In this document: piece after piece, positions 37,850 to 49,400 of the stretch | Layout of the letters: each line of letters opens with the position of its first letter | Position numbering within the stretch: position 1 is the stretch's first letter | From: Limnanthes douglasii subsp. nivea | Lineage: Eukaryota > Streptophyta > Magnoliopsida > Brassicales > Limnanthaceae | Direction of reading: 5' to 3' | DNA: 64,000 nucleotides | NCBI GenBank assembly: GCA_036936605.1 | Contig: JAUPFV010000004.1 | Coordinates: forward strand, 139,792,973-139,856,972 | Notes under the pieces: model-generated | Databases searched by the model: none | The model's input: the letters and a program-made list of their open reading frames with translations, nothing else | What the model was told of the DNA's origin: nothing | Position numbers and translations under genes: made by a program

Positions 37850-37870
37850 AATTGGCGACCATAGTAGGAG
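37850..37870 (+). other. Primer-binding site of Tat element 3
   Basis: AATTGGCGACCATAGTAGGA lies directly after the LTR. The same AATTGGCGACCA follows the 5' LTR of element 2 on the other strand (about 60157-60172). The primer tRNA was not determined; an Arg-type PBS is my guess from other Tat elements. Confidence 0.65.
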
Positions 37871-39320
37871 CACGGGGGGACCTCACAAGATTTCCTGATG
37901 TGAAGCAATTGTGGAAGGCATTCCTCTAATGCTCTGTAGCCCATGCATTGAGTTTTGCGCAGGTTTTTTGTCCCTCCTCTAAGTGTCCAGTGAACTCCTT
38001 TGGTAGCACTAAAAATTCATAACAAGTCAATCAGAATGGGAACACTTAAAATTTAAAAGGAAAAACATTAAAGACAAAGAGAGGAAATAAACTTACCAGT
38101 ACTTTTCCACCTGCTAGTCAGCATGCTAGGATTGGTATTGGCCTTAATCTTCCTGTCGTTCTCCGATGTCCCACTGAAAAACAGAAACTATGTCCTCCAG
38201 TTCTTCTCAGACTCCAGCAAGTCATCCACAATTTTGAAGTTGTGCCCCATATTGTGATGGTAGAATGGAATCTGATGATTCTTGTACAAACTTGCCACAG
38301 TAGCATGCTCCATCGAAAGTGGGATTTTTAACAACTTTGATGCCATGATGCAAGCAAAGTGAGAGTACCAGGAATTGGGGCTTATCTGGATAGGGCAGAG
38401 TTTGACTAAGTGAAAGTACCTGACGATTTCTGGGTCCAATGGGAACCGGAGTCCCCAATTCAGCACTTCGATGAAAATTACCACCTCGTTAAGCTTGTAG
38501 TCCATGGGGTCTCCGGAGTGATAGGTATCCTTACCTTTACTGACTCCGGAATCCTCCATTTTGTCTGAATTTAACCCAACTCGGTGGTATGGGTGTAGAT
38601 GTAATTTATGTTTTGTAGGGCCAACATGTATTTGACACTGACATATTTGAAGCAAGGGACAACTTTGACCTCTAAGCACTCCGGAAGTGAGTCCGGATGA
38701 GTCATGCAGACTTTCACCTTACTTTTTCCCTTCTAATCAGAAGTAGCATCCCCCGTTTGACCTGATGCCTCAGTTTTGAAGGGGACCTCCTCAATACTAT
38801 CTTCCAATATCTCTTCCATCACCGTGGAAGGTTTATCAGTTGCCTTAAAAGAAAGGAGGTTAGTTTATGGCATCGAAGGTTGTTCGGATGGTTGAGCACT
38901 TGTTGCCTCTGAAGGTCTGGTGTCTGGTAGAGGTTGGGATCCGGAGGGCTTGGCCATTGGAGCTGCTTTAGATACCTCCGATCTGGAGGGTTTTGGTAGT
39001 GATGGTGTGGAGTGGGTTTTGGTTTGGTAGGTCGTCCGACGAGGGGTTATCTTCTCCGGAGACTTCTCAGCATCAGAACCCATAACAATAAAGGGAGAAG
39101 GTTTTCTGATACTTGAAACTAATTTTTCCTTAGGCACAGAAGGTTGGGACTCTTGAACAGAAGAACCAGAAGGCAAAGGTGAAAGGTTTGGTTTGAATGA
39201 GAGCGGTTTGGGCCTAGGGTTCTTGGAAGAGGAGGACCCTTGATCGGCGTCCTAGGTTGGTTGACTGGATTTCTCACTTGGAGAAACTGGGAGACCGGCA
39301 ACGATACGTATGGTGAGTGA
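37871..39320 (-). pseudogene. Truncated antisense gene of Tat element 3
   Basis: This minus-strand remnant matches the antisense genes of elements 1 and 2 from just after their first 35 codons (VAGLPVSPSEKSSQP near 39300) to FTSGNL near 37890. It retains GSSVQESQPSVP, RKPSPFIVMGSDAEKSPEK, the PF04195-like NWGLRFPLDPEIVRYFHL and IPFYHHNMGHNFKIVDDL. It also has the phase-1 intron (38009-38096), followed by VLPKEF. The coiled-coil C-terminus is missing. The gene is joined to the PBS directly, so gag-pol is deleted. Its 5' end, promoter and the 3' LTR are lost where it meets LINE sequence at about 39315. Stops are present. Confidence 0.8.
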
Positions 39321-39329
39321 CTCACAGAA

Positions 39330-39646
39330 TGAAGACCACTAGTATTCGTAATATCGAAGAAATTATCTTAGCTTGTCTATAGTTGAATGAAGACCATTAG
39401 TGAATATAAGTAGGTCATCAGCAAAGTCTAGGTATGAGATGGTAAGTGCGCTCCTGGATTTATATCACATTGTTATGTTGTCAGCAGATAGCCTACTTAA
39501 ACCACAAATTAAGTACTCTTCAGTTATGATGAATAAACTAGGGGATAATAGATCCTTTGTCTAATAATTCTTTTAGCTTTGAAGTAACCTTTGGATTTAC
39601 CATTAATAAGGGTATTAAAATGAACATATATATTCTTACTAGTTAT
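39330..39646 (-). pseudogene. LINE reverse transcriptase fragment
   Basis: Minus-strand pieces in shifting frames include VHFNTLINGKSKGYFKAKR and SLFIITEEYLICGLSRLSAD, then YLDFADDLLIFTNGL, which contains the LINE RT active site FADD. It continues the RT domain that stops at 46452 on the other side of Tat element 1. It is cut at about 39330, where it abuts the antisense gene fragment of element 3. Confidence 0.78.
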
Positions 39647-40066
39647 TGATGTGGTTTATTTTTGTTTGAGGGTAAGTTTGTAATTTTTGTCTAGAGTTTT
39701 GTGAAATTTTGAGAGTATTTAATGTTTGGGTAGAATGTAGAGGGAGAATTGAGCTGCCTGGTTGTATTTAATTTTCATTACCCTTATTTAATGTAGGTGG
39801 TTGGGTATTTATACCTTTATCTTTGGGCCATATGGGCTTTCGGGTTGTGTTTAATGGATTTGGGTCGAGTTTAAAGACCCATTAGTTTTAAGTAAGTAAA
39901 TAGCCAGCTTAGTCAAAAAGTGATTAGGTTTTAAATACTTTAGTTCTGTTCGGATAGTTCAGTGAATGATAGTTGTCCGAAGTGCCCATGTCCGGTGAAG
40001 TGGACATTGTCCGAATTGACCCTTTCCGGTTCCCATAAAGTGTGGTGACAAAATTCAGACTCATCA
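39647..40066 (-). repeat. 3' LTR of Tat element 1
   Basis: 420 bp, TGATGTGG...ACTCATCA on the plus strand, with inverted TGATG/CATCA termini. GGGTATTTATACC marks the TATA region of the sense promoter on the minus strand. Confidence 0.9.
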
Positions 40067-40083
40067 GTAGCCCCCTTTTTAGG
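40067..40083 (-). other. Polypurine tract of Tat element 1
   Basis: Next to the 3' LTR the minus strand reads CCTAAAAAGGGGGCTAC, a purine-rich tract in the position used for plus-strand priming. Element 2 has AAAAAAGGGGCTCC at the same place. Confidence 0.75.
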
Positions 40084-40230
40084 TGGTGTTCAAAAGCCTT
40101 TGGCAAGACTTAAAAAATAGCCTGTAGTTGGTCACAGCCATATCCGGACAGGTTCTTCGAACTTTGTTATAGCTTTATCCGAACTGAAAAAGTCCTCAGA
40201 AACTAAACGGTTTTTTGCCAGAAATCGTGG

Positions 40231-40412
40231 GACACGTGTCTCTCTCTGGTTCGACACATCAGCCGTTTTTTCTCCTAGAACGGTGCTCTCACTTTCTCCA
40301 AAAAGTAACCTCTTCATTTAATGAGGCTGATGTCAGCGCCGTTCCTTAATCATTGCGACCCTTTCGAATTCTCCTAGGTATCAAAGCATCTTTTTGCATA
40401 TTTACTATAAAT
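40231..40412 (+). promoter_or_regulatory. Antisense-gene promoter region, Tat element 1
   Basis: A perfect G-box palindrome GACACGTGTC (40231-40240) and a TATA box ACTATAAATTA (TATAAAT at 40406-40412) precede the plus-strand gene. The TATA is 109 bp before the ATG at 40515, exactly as in element 2. A CT-rich leader (TTTCTCTCTAAAAAAC) follows. Conservation between diverged copies supports a promoter function. Confidence 0.6.
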
Positions 40413-40514
40413 TAGTTCACTTTTCTACTGTTTCACCATCTTCATCATTCTTGCTCTACTAAACTTCAAAGATTTCTCTCTAAAAAACAAACACTTTCTT
40501 TCGGTTGTGAGTTT

Positions 40515-43455
40515 ATGTTCATAGCTAGGAACACTTTAATCAAAGGCGGGTGGCTTAATTTGTCAGAGTTAGAAAAGGCCCAAAAAGTTGAACGAGAAAG
40601 GCGCATTGCTGCAGGCCTTCCTAGTTCCCCTGTCGACAAACCAGAAACACCAAGCATAGAGCCTGACCAAGGCTCTTCTTCAACCAAAAGCGTTAAACCG
40701 AGGAGATTGTTCCAAACCAACCTTTCACCAATTGTTTAAGGCTCGTCGGTTAAAGAATCAGAGCCCACTGTTGAACCAAGACAAGTAGTTACCAGTTTTA
40801 AGAAGCCTTCTCCATTTATCGCCATGGGATCAGATGCTGATGCCTCTCCAGATAAGTTAGTTGATCGGAGAAAAGGTCTTCTAGTAAAAGGGCAGGCTTC
40901 AAAAGGTACACCTTCCAAATCAGAGGCTAAAGACAGCAACACAAGGTCAGAGGCACTCATGAAAATTCCTAAGGACAAGCTGTCCGGACCGGAGGCATCT
41001 AGCTCAAGTCTCCGAAAAGAAACCACTACATCTGAGCCCCAACCGGAGGCCAGAGTACAAGAAATCAGTGAAACTCAACCATCCGGAGGGCATGCTGAGC
41101 CAATCTCTAACTCCCCTCACCCAAAACAACTGAAAACCCCTCCCTGGTAATGGAAGAAGTGATGGAGGATTCTATTGAAGAGGTTCCGTTTGAGTCCAAA
41201 GTATCCGGGCAGACAAGTGAGGCTGCTGCTGTTAAGAAGGATAAAGGCAAAGAAAAACTATACCTAAGGCATCCAGATCTGCCGGAGGTCCTTGTGGGAA
41301 AAGTGGGACCTTGTTTCCACAAGGTGAGTGTAAGTATTTAATAGCTTTGCAAAAACTTAACCATGCCTTCATCCATACAGCCGAACTTGGTCGGATGCGA
41401 ACAAAATAGGGGATTCTAGAGAATGTAAAAATAAGGATCCCAATAGACCCTGAAATGCCGATGGACTGCAAGCTCAGTGAAATAGTTTTCTTCACTGAGC
41501 TCTTTAACTAGGGACTAAGGTTTCTCTTAGATCCGGAGATAGTCAAATACTTCCACCTCATCAAGCTTTGCCCCAGTCAACTGAGCCATAATGCCCGGTA
41601 CACTCTCATGGCCTGTATCATGGCCTCCAGGCTCTCTGAAATTCCTCTCCCAATGGAGGAATTCGCAGCTGTGGTCAGCATATGCAGAAACCACCATATT
41701 CCCTTTTATCACTTCAACATGGGTGATAATTATAAAGTAGTGGATGACTTGCTCGAGTCGGAGAGAAATTGTAAGACTCACTTCTTGTTTGTGAGTGGTG
41801 CCTGGGAGAATGGGAGGAAGATTAAAGCCGGTACCGACCCGAGTCTCCTTACCAGCAGATGGCGAAGCGATGGTAAGAACCCCATCTCACATTCCCATCT
41901 TTATTATTATTATTTTTTAAATCTGTTCCTTGACAGTGCTGCCTAAAGACTTCAATGACTACTTGAAGACTGGGCAGACCACTTGTACCAAGCTAAACGT
42001 TTGGACTGCTGAAAAGTGGGGAAATCGCTTACACAACGCCTTTACCGGAGGCAATCTTGCAAGGTCCTACCTGTGGAACACCACTGATCGGAGGGACTTA
42101 TCCTGGGAGGAACTTACCACCCCACCCCCTCCAGAAGTGGTCCTCAAAAGAACACACGTACCGGACGAGGCATTGTATCTTCCTAGTAGAGCCAAGGCCC
42201 CAAGTAAGATGAAGGGCAAGAAGGTTAAGAGCAAGCAGAGTGCAGTTGAAGCCAACCCCACCGAAGCGGAGGAAACTACTCCAATAAACCAAGAGGGGCC
42301 AGTTCTAAGGAAAATTGATGCTGCTCTTCTAGAAGTAGTGGAGCATGAGAGTACTAGGGAAGAGGCAGGATCTCCAAAACCCCCAAGGGTTCCTAAGAGA
42401 GACAGGAAACGGGGAGCAGAAATCAAGGACAGGGAGGCCAAGAAGAAAAAGACCTCCAGGGGTGATGAAATTTCTCTCCGGCCTCCGTAGCCCCTCCCTC
42501 CTGTTGACCCTACTGACCCAAAAAGAGCAGAAGAGATCCCTGGTGACTTTCGAACTGATGAGGTTGGAGGAGGAGACATCAGTATTGACGGTGTCGACAT
42601 TACTAGGCTTGAGGGGCTTGGTGACTACTTTGAAAACCTCCCCAGAGATGATTTTGCGGGGCCCTACCTCCCTCCAAGCACTTCGAACATCGCTACCTTC
42701 AATGGTAAGTCTTTCAGTGTTTCAAGTGAAAGAGATGTTATAACTGACTCTATATTGAGTAATATTCAGCAGTGCTTGCTTTGGAGAAACAAGTGCGAGG
42801 TCAGTCAGCTATCATTACTGCCCTTAATTCTGACAAGGAGAAATTGTCCAACGACCTCCTCATTGCCAACCAAAATGCCGATGTTTTGAAGAGAGAAAAC
42901 GAGGAGTTAAAGAAGAACCAGGAGAGTTGGGCCAGAAAGGTAGCTACCTTAGAAGATACTATCAAAGAACTCCGGGCAAAGCAGTCCGGGTTGGAGAAAG
43001 ATCTCTCCTCTTCGAAAAAGGAGGTGAAGGCCAGGGACCAAGTCATTCATACCTTGACCAATGACAAGATCGCGCTCGAGGACTCGGTGTCCAAGGCTGC
43101 ACAAGAAAAAGCTGATCTGCTAAGGGAGCAAGAGGCAAAAATCCAAGCCAAGATTGATGCTTATACCAACAATGTGATAGACACTCAGGAAGAAATGTAT
43201 TCCAAAGTGAAGTCGGACATGGTTTTACTCTTTCATGAGAAGTTTCCGAAGAGGAATCTGGGAGACTTATGGACTTTTGTAGAGTATCCAGACCTCCCCT
43301 TCCATACGATGGCTGATGGTGATAAGCATGACTATTCTAGTGCGGATTCAAGTGATGAAGAAGATAACACCAAGGAGAGCCCGAATGAAGAAAATGACGA
43401 CCTTCAGAAGAAGAAAGCTAGTGCGGCTGAACCATCTTCAAAGGCTCAGTCTTAG
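40515..43455 (+). pseudogene. Antisense gene of Tat element 1 (PF04195-like plus coiled coil)
   Basis: This gene runs opposite to pol and starts at ATG 40515 with KGGWLNLSELEKAQKVERER. A Ser/Pro-rich region with RKPSPFIAMGSD-type sequence (here KKPSPFIAMGSDADASPDKL) follows. Then come KEKLYLRHPDLPEV and a PF04195-like domain (LDPEIVKYFHLIKLCPSQLS, IPLPMEEFAAVVSICRNHH). A phase-1 intron (41873-41936) is followed by VLPKDFNDYLKTGQTTC, a basic KKKK/KGKK region, and a coiled coil of about 150 residues (42772-43200: LEKQVRGQSAIITAL). An acidic tail ends it. Breaks include a TAA at 40738-40740, frame changes near 41150, 42490 and 42770, and a TAG near 41409. The family is usually described as putative gypsy type transposon protein of unknown function. 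Confidence 0.85.
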
Positions 43456-43493
43456 AATATCAATTATCTTTTTACTTTTGTTTTGATTGAACC

Positions 43494-43595
43494 AAAGTCC
43501 TTGGATGGCCAAGGCATTTTTTGTGACTGTGTCCGGTCCTTATCCGGATAAATCTTTTTGTTTTGACAATTTAAAGTCCTTGGATGGCCAAGGCA
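43494..43595. repeat. Pair of 23-bp palindrome-cored motifs, element 1
   Basis: The same 23-bp word with core CCTTGGATGGCCAAGG occurs at 43494-43516 and 43573-43595, just after the antisense gene stop and before the convergent integrase end. Element 2 has the same pair (54012-54034 and 54100-54122) with AAGG in the middle. Confidence 0.85.
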
Positions 43596-43926
43596 CTTCA
43601 TATGTTTTAATAGGTACTTTTGTTTCGCATAACTCTTGCATTTTTTCATAGTTTTTCAATTATGGTGGCTAATGTTTAAACAGCCTTTAGTTATTTCATA
43701 AACATTCTGAAGTGAGAGTGTTTAATTTCTCCGATGACAAATGTTCAAATAGTCATCACTCCTTTAATTTAATCCGACCCATGTTTAAAAAATAATTTCA
43801 CAAGAACTTATTTAAGCAAAAACACTCCGGATTTTTAAGAAGGCATCGAATTTAATTTCATAAAAAAGCCCGGACACCTCATTAAAAACCTCCCCGCGCC
43901 ACCAGGGTAGGAAAGAGTATGCCCCC

Positions 43927-43962
43927 AAATATTTACATGAACTTTTGAACAAGTAAATATTT
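43927..43962. other. Stem-loop beside the integrase stop, element 1
   Basis: AAATATTTAC (43927-43936) and GTAAATATTT (43953-43962) form perfect 10-bp arms ten bases beyond the pol stop at 43972. Element 2 has identical arms at 54425-54434 and 54451-54460. Confidence 0.7.
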
Positions 43963-43971
43963 ACATAGTTT

Positions 43972-46031
43972 CTACTCCAAGTACATCCGGAGGTGCTCAG
44001 TATTCCAAGGGTGATTCAAAATCCTTCCATCTTTGTCTTGGAGCCGATATGTTCCAGGCTTAAGCTTTTCAATGACCACATAGGGTCCTTCCCAAGTTGG
44101 GGCCAATTTACCGAACTGCCTCTCTTTAGTGTGTAGGAAAACTTTTCTCAACACCTTATCCCCCGGTTGAAAATCCCTTCTCTTGATTTTAGAAGCAAAC
44201 CTGCTTCTCATCAAACCTTGATAGTGCACAACTCTAAGGTGAGCCTTAACTCTTCTTTCCTCTATCAAGTCAAGTTGGCCTCTGATAGCCACCTTGTTAG
44301 TGTGTTCGGAGAAATTATGAACTCGAAATGAAGGGAGAGTTGCTTCTATAGGAGCTATAGCATCCATCCCATAGACCAAAGCAAAAGGTGACTCTTGTGT
44401 TGCTGCCCCAGGTGTAGTCCGGTAAGCCCACAAAACTTCTTGCAAATAACTAGGCCATTTTCCAGCGGCCCCTTCTAAATTTTTCTTCAAACCGGACAGT
44501 ATAGTCCTGTTAGCCACCTCAACTTGACCATTTGCTTGTGGGTGGAAAGGTGAAGAGAAGCAATGTTGTATACCTCTAGAGGCACAAAAACTCTCAATCT
44601 CCTTGTTGTCGAACTGTGGCCCATTGTCTGTTGTTATCTTCTGTGGAATTCCAAATCTGCAACAGATATTGGATAAAATGAATTTTATAACAGCTTTTGA
44701 CGTTGTACCTGCCAATGGAGCTGCTTCGATCCACTTCGAAAAATAATCAATAGCAACAATTATTGTCTTGCGTCCTCCGGATGCCATGGGCAGAGGTCCC
44801 ACCAAATCCAACCCCTATCGAGCAAAAGGTATAGGCTTAGAAATTGACTCAAAAGGGATGGTTGGGATATGAATTTCATTGCTATATCTCTGGCATGGGT
44901 CACACCTCCTCACCAACTCCTTAGCATCTTGCATTATAGAGGGCCAATAATACCCAGCCAACAAAACTCTCCTTGTTAGAGCCCTGAATCCACAGTGAGC
45001 TGATCCCTCACCATCATGTAATTCGGAGAGCACTATTTGAGATTCGTCAACCCCCAAACATCGTAAGAGGGGTTTACTGTAAGACTTCTTATAAAGAACA
45101 TCTCTTAGTATGATAAAACCATGAGCTTTGTACTTTACTTTTCTTGTTATTGATTTATCCGGAGGCAAGATGCCATCTGAGAGATATTGAAAGAGAGGAA
45201 ACCTCCAATCTTGAGGCTTTTTCATTTGTATATCGAAGCTTTCTTCCTCCTAACCCAGACTGAGTTGAATGGAAGGACACTCCAGCACATGGATCCAAGG
45301 GTAGGATTCAGTATAGGCTATGGTTGCCAAGGAGTCTGCCAGTTCATTTTCTGTTCGGGGTATGTGCTCATAAACGATGCTCTTGAATTTAAGTGCCGCA
45401 TTTTTAAGAAGAAGTAAGTATTTTATCAGTTGCTCCTTTTTGGCTTCGGATTGACCTTGTGCATGATGGATAAGAAGCTGGGAATCGCTCATCAACTTGA
45501 CCCTTTTGGCTCCACAAATAAAAACTAACTTTAAACCAGCTATAGCAGCTTCATATTCAGACTCATTATTAGAAGCCCTAAAAGAAAAACATATAGCTTG
45601 GTACATTCTGTCACCATACAGAGAGATCAAGCATACCCCTGCACCACATCCCATGGTACTTGATCCACCATCAGTCCGGACGACCCAGAATTTTTTATCT
45701 TTGATATCAGTTGTTTGCTCTGTATCCCTATTTGAATGGAATTCAACTAAGAAATCAGCCACACCTTGGGCTTTGATTGCTGTCCGAGGGGCAAAATCAA
45801 TATCGAAGTCCCCCAATTCCACTGACCACTTAGTCATTCTACTTGAAACGTCTGCCTTTTGAAGAACGTTTTTAAGGGAAAAGACGTCCGGACAATAATA
45901 GGATGAGCTTAGAAATAAGGCCTCATCTTCCTTGCAGCAATCACCAGGGCTAATGCTAATTTTTCAAGCTTCAGATAGCGTTTTTCTGCATCTATCAAGC
46001 TCTTGCTGATGTAATACACCGGACGAGTATT
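43972..46031 (-). pseudogene. Partial pol (RNase H and integrase) of Tat element 1
   Basis: This single minus-strand frame starts at the LTR fusion (RPVYYISKSLIDAEKRYLKL). It covers the end of the Ty3-type RNase H, a second RNase H (TDGGSSTMGCGAG, NNESEYEAA, SDSQLL, ELADSLATIA) and an integrase. The integrase has an HHCC finger (HDGEGSAHCG...CDPCQRY) and catalytic D, D and E in DLVGPLP, TDNGPQF and NGQVEVANR. In-frame stops are at TAA (F-stop-AHPI, about 45887), TAG 45250-45252, and TAG 44815-44817 where element 2 has TGG. It is very similar to element 2 (54470-56710). RT, protease and gag are deleted. Confidence 0.9.
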
Positions 46032-46451
46032 TGATGTCGTTTTGTTTTTGTTTGAGGGTAAGTTTGTAATTTTTGTCTAGAGTTTTGTGGAATTTTGAGA
46101 GTATTTAATGTTTGGGTAGAATGTAGAGGGAGAATTGAGCTGCTTGGTTGTATTTAATTTTCATCACCCTCATTTAATGTAGGTGGTTAGGTATTTATAC
46201 CCTTATCTTTGGCCATATGGGCTTTCGAGTTGTGTTTAATGGATTTGGGTCGAGTTTAAAGACCCATTAGTTTTAAGTAAGTAAATAGGCAGCTTAGTCA
46301 AAAAGTGATTAGGTTTTAAGTACTTTAGTTCTGTTCGGATAGTTCAGTGAATGATAGTTGTCAGAACTGCCCCTATCCGGTGAAGTGGACATTGTCCGAA
46401 TTGACCCTGTCCGGTTCCCATAAAGTATGGTGACAAAATTCGGACTCATCA
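46032..46451 (-). repeat. 5' LTR of Tat element 1
   Basis: 420 bp, beginning TGATGTCGTTTTG and ending GACTCATCA on the plus strand. There is no PBS at its inner edge; it abuts RNase H coding sequence. Confidence 0.9.
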
Positions 46452-49400
46452 GTTCTAATATCTATAAAATCATGGTTGAATCCAAATAGAGACACGATTT
46501 TAAGGATGGATTTATGGGACATTCCATCAAAAAAATTGGTCATGTCTACTTTAATCATAACATTAGTTCCATTAGTCTTTTTATTTATGTCATGGGTTCT
46601 TTTGCTAAGAGAATATTATCATAAATATCCTTGCCATAAACAAAGCCATCCTATACAATTAAGATTATTTTAGGGAAAATCTTAGCTAATCTATTGTTAA
46701 GGGTTTTGGATAATATTCTGTTGAATAATATGCTCACACTCATGGGTCTATAATCTTTTCAGGTAATATGACTACCGGTGTTGGGAATTAGGCATATGAG
46801 AGTGACCAGACATCTTGGGGGATAGCTTGACCAAGAAGGAATGCTTTTTATAGAAGCACAAATATCATGTTTTATAATGTGACAACAGATTTGAAAGAAT
46901 GAACTATCAAAACCATCAACACCTGTAACATTTGCAGGATCGAGGCTTCTAATTACCTTATGAATCTCTTTTCAGATAGAAGGATCATCAATACTCTATT
47001 ATCCTCTTCATTTATTATCTTGGGAATAATGTCATTGAGGTCTTCAGCTTCTTCTAAATTATGAGTCTCAGTTAGAATAGATTTAAAATATGACAAAGCT
47101 GAGTTTCCAAGAAGATTTTAATCTATAATCCAGTATTCTTCATCTAAAATGTTTTGAATTCTATTCATTATTCTTTGTCTCTTTACATAATTATGGTAAG
47201 TAGCCGTGTTATTGTCTCCATCTTTAATCCAGTTGGTGTAGCATTTTTTATACCAATAAATTTATTATTTATCTAGGAATTGAAGGTATAATACATTAGC
47301 TTTTGATAGCTTAGTCTTGTCCTCTATGTTTTCAGTTTCATGGTATCTAGTTTTTAAGATTTTGACAGTTTTTTCTGTATCCAGAACAACATCAGATATG
47401 TTTCCAAAACTCTCTCTATTCCATGTATTTAGAACTTCTTTTAGACTTTTAGTTTTATTCCAGAAAATATTTATTGGGTGACCAGATATTTCTTGGTTCC
47501 ATCTTTGTTATACTATGTTCAAACGTCTTGATTACGAGTCCACATGTTTTGAAATCTAAAAAACATCTTATGCTTGTTTGGATTTTTGGTGATTGATATA
47601 CTAAAAGGGGTGTGGTATGAGCATGTTCTTGTCATGTGATAAACCTTATTATTTGAAAGATAATCAACCCAAGCAGGATTATAGAGCACACGATCCAACA
47701 TTTTCTATTTAGAGTTATTAGCCAATGTAAACTTAATACATGAGAAACCAACATCTTCAAGATTATATTCTCTTATTGCATTATTAAAATCATCAAGGAT
47801 TTTTAAACATAAGGAGAAGCATGCCAATTCCTCACGTGAGGAGGAGATAACATTAAAATCTCTGATCACAATCCACACTTTAGATATGTCTAATAAGGTT
47901 ATGAGGTTATTCAAGAGATCCAAACATTACTCTCTTTGACATTTAGTATATACCATTGTAACAAAAAATATTTTGTCCATTGTCAAATGTCTTACTTCAG
48001 CATTAATGAATTGTGAATGGTCTATTATGATATCCATCTTGAACTCCTCTTTTCATATGAGCCATATTTTGTTATTGGTATTACCTATATATTTTGTGAA
48101 ACAAATGCTACCAACTATCGTTTTTAGATTTTCCAGTTTGATCAAAGGATCATGTAAAGCAACGAGGTCAAAGGTTTCCTTATTTTTGATAGATTTTAGT
48201 CTTCTCCTATAAGATTTACTACCAATACCCTTGATGTTCCAATTGAGAATCTTAATGGTCCTTTGGAATTTCTGGGGGATATCTGTTTGACCATTTTATA
48301 TGTATTGCCTTGACTACCAGGGCTCCTTTGTTTTTTTTGCTTTTAACTTCTTTTAGTTTCTTGTTAAGGAGTTCCTTAAAGGATTTTTTTACTTCTGTTT
48401 TGTTGCGAGTATAAGAGGTGGGCAAGCTACCTATATTATTCTTATTTGGTGAGTGTTTTTCAGAGTCCAAGTTTTCATAGTCTGGGATGCTTGAGAGATT
48501 GAAACGAGATTCTAAAGATTGGATTGATTCAATTACTTCTGCTTATGTGGGGGTGTCATTATATTAATTTGATAAATTCTCATTATACTTCATATTGTTT
48601 ACCTTATCAATCACCCTGAGTCTATTTTGGGTTTTGACAGTTATGGCTTGTTCTTCTGCTGATGTTTTACGGTCATCTTAGGTTGTAAAGACATGTACTT
48701 AATGAGTAGATTCTTTTCTTCCTCTGTCAAGTTAGGATAGTTTAGGCTACCTGAATATCTATCATCGATTACTATTGACTTAACTTTGGATAGTCATATC
48801 TCTGTTTGAGCAGAAGGTTTATTGTTGTAAAGCCTTTTATGTTGTTTATTTTTACTGATTTGATCTTTGAATTGCAGCTTTATACAATCACCAGCCTTGT
48901 GTCAAGATGGTGGCAGAAAGTATAGTGGAAGTATGTATTTATAGCTTATGTCCAGCCAACAACCTTCGTTATTACCGAACCCAATCCAAACTTTGTGTAG
49001 ACGTTTATTGGCAATGTCTAGTTCTATCCAATAATAACATGAGTTATGTTTAACACTATGCCTTTCATGAATCTAAATCTTTAAGGTTTGGCCTATGAAG
49101 GATGATATTGTCTTGATAATACTATCATTGTAAATAAATTCAGGAAAATTGGATATCTTGATCCACACCGGTGTTATACAACACTCATATTTATGATTCA
49201 ATTCAGGTTTTCATTTGAACAACCTCATTGAGTATTTACCTATAGTCTAGACATTTTTGGTTCATAATTTGCACAAGTCCTCTCTTAATGTAAATTCAAT
49301 CGATATGTGTCTAACATCCCAGTTAGACACATTAATAACACCTGCAAATTTTAAAGAAGCCAATAACTGATTAACGTAAGTAAGTTTAGATTTACCTTTC

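Larger units (their letters stand above)
39647..46451 (-). mobile_element. Tat-lineage Ty3/gypsy element 1, internally deleted
   Basis: A 6.8-kb element on the minus strand with 420-bp LTRs at both ends (39647-40066 and 46032-46451; roughly 20 differences by eye). The flanks GTTAT and GTTCT look like a 5-bp target duplication with one mismatch. Internally it keeps only the RNase H to integrase part of pol plus the antisense gene. Gag, protease and most of RT are missing: the 5' LTR is fused directly to RNase H sequence at 46031/46032. It interrupts LINE reverse transcriptase. It cannot replicate by itself. Confidence 0.9.

Noticed and set aside
42067..42600. Minus-strand ORF of 177 residues opposite the antisense gene
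   Set aside because: It mirrors the coding sequence of the plus-strand gene, and its composition is Ser/Leu-rich as expected of a shadow frame. No domain.
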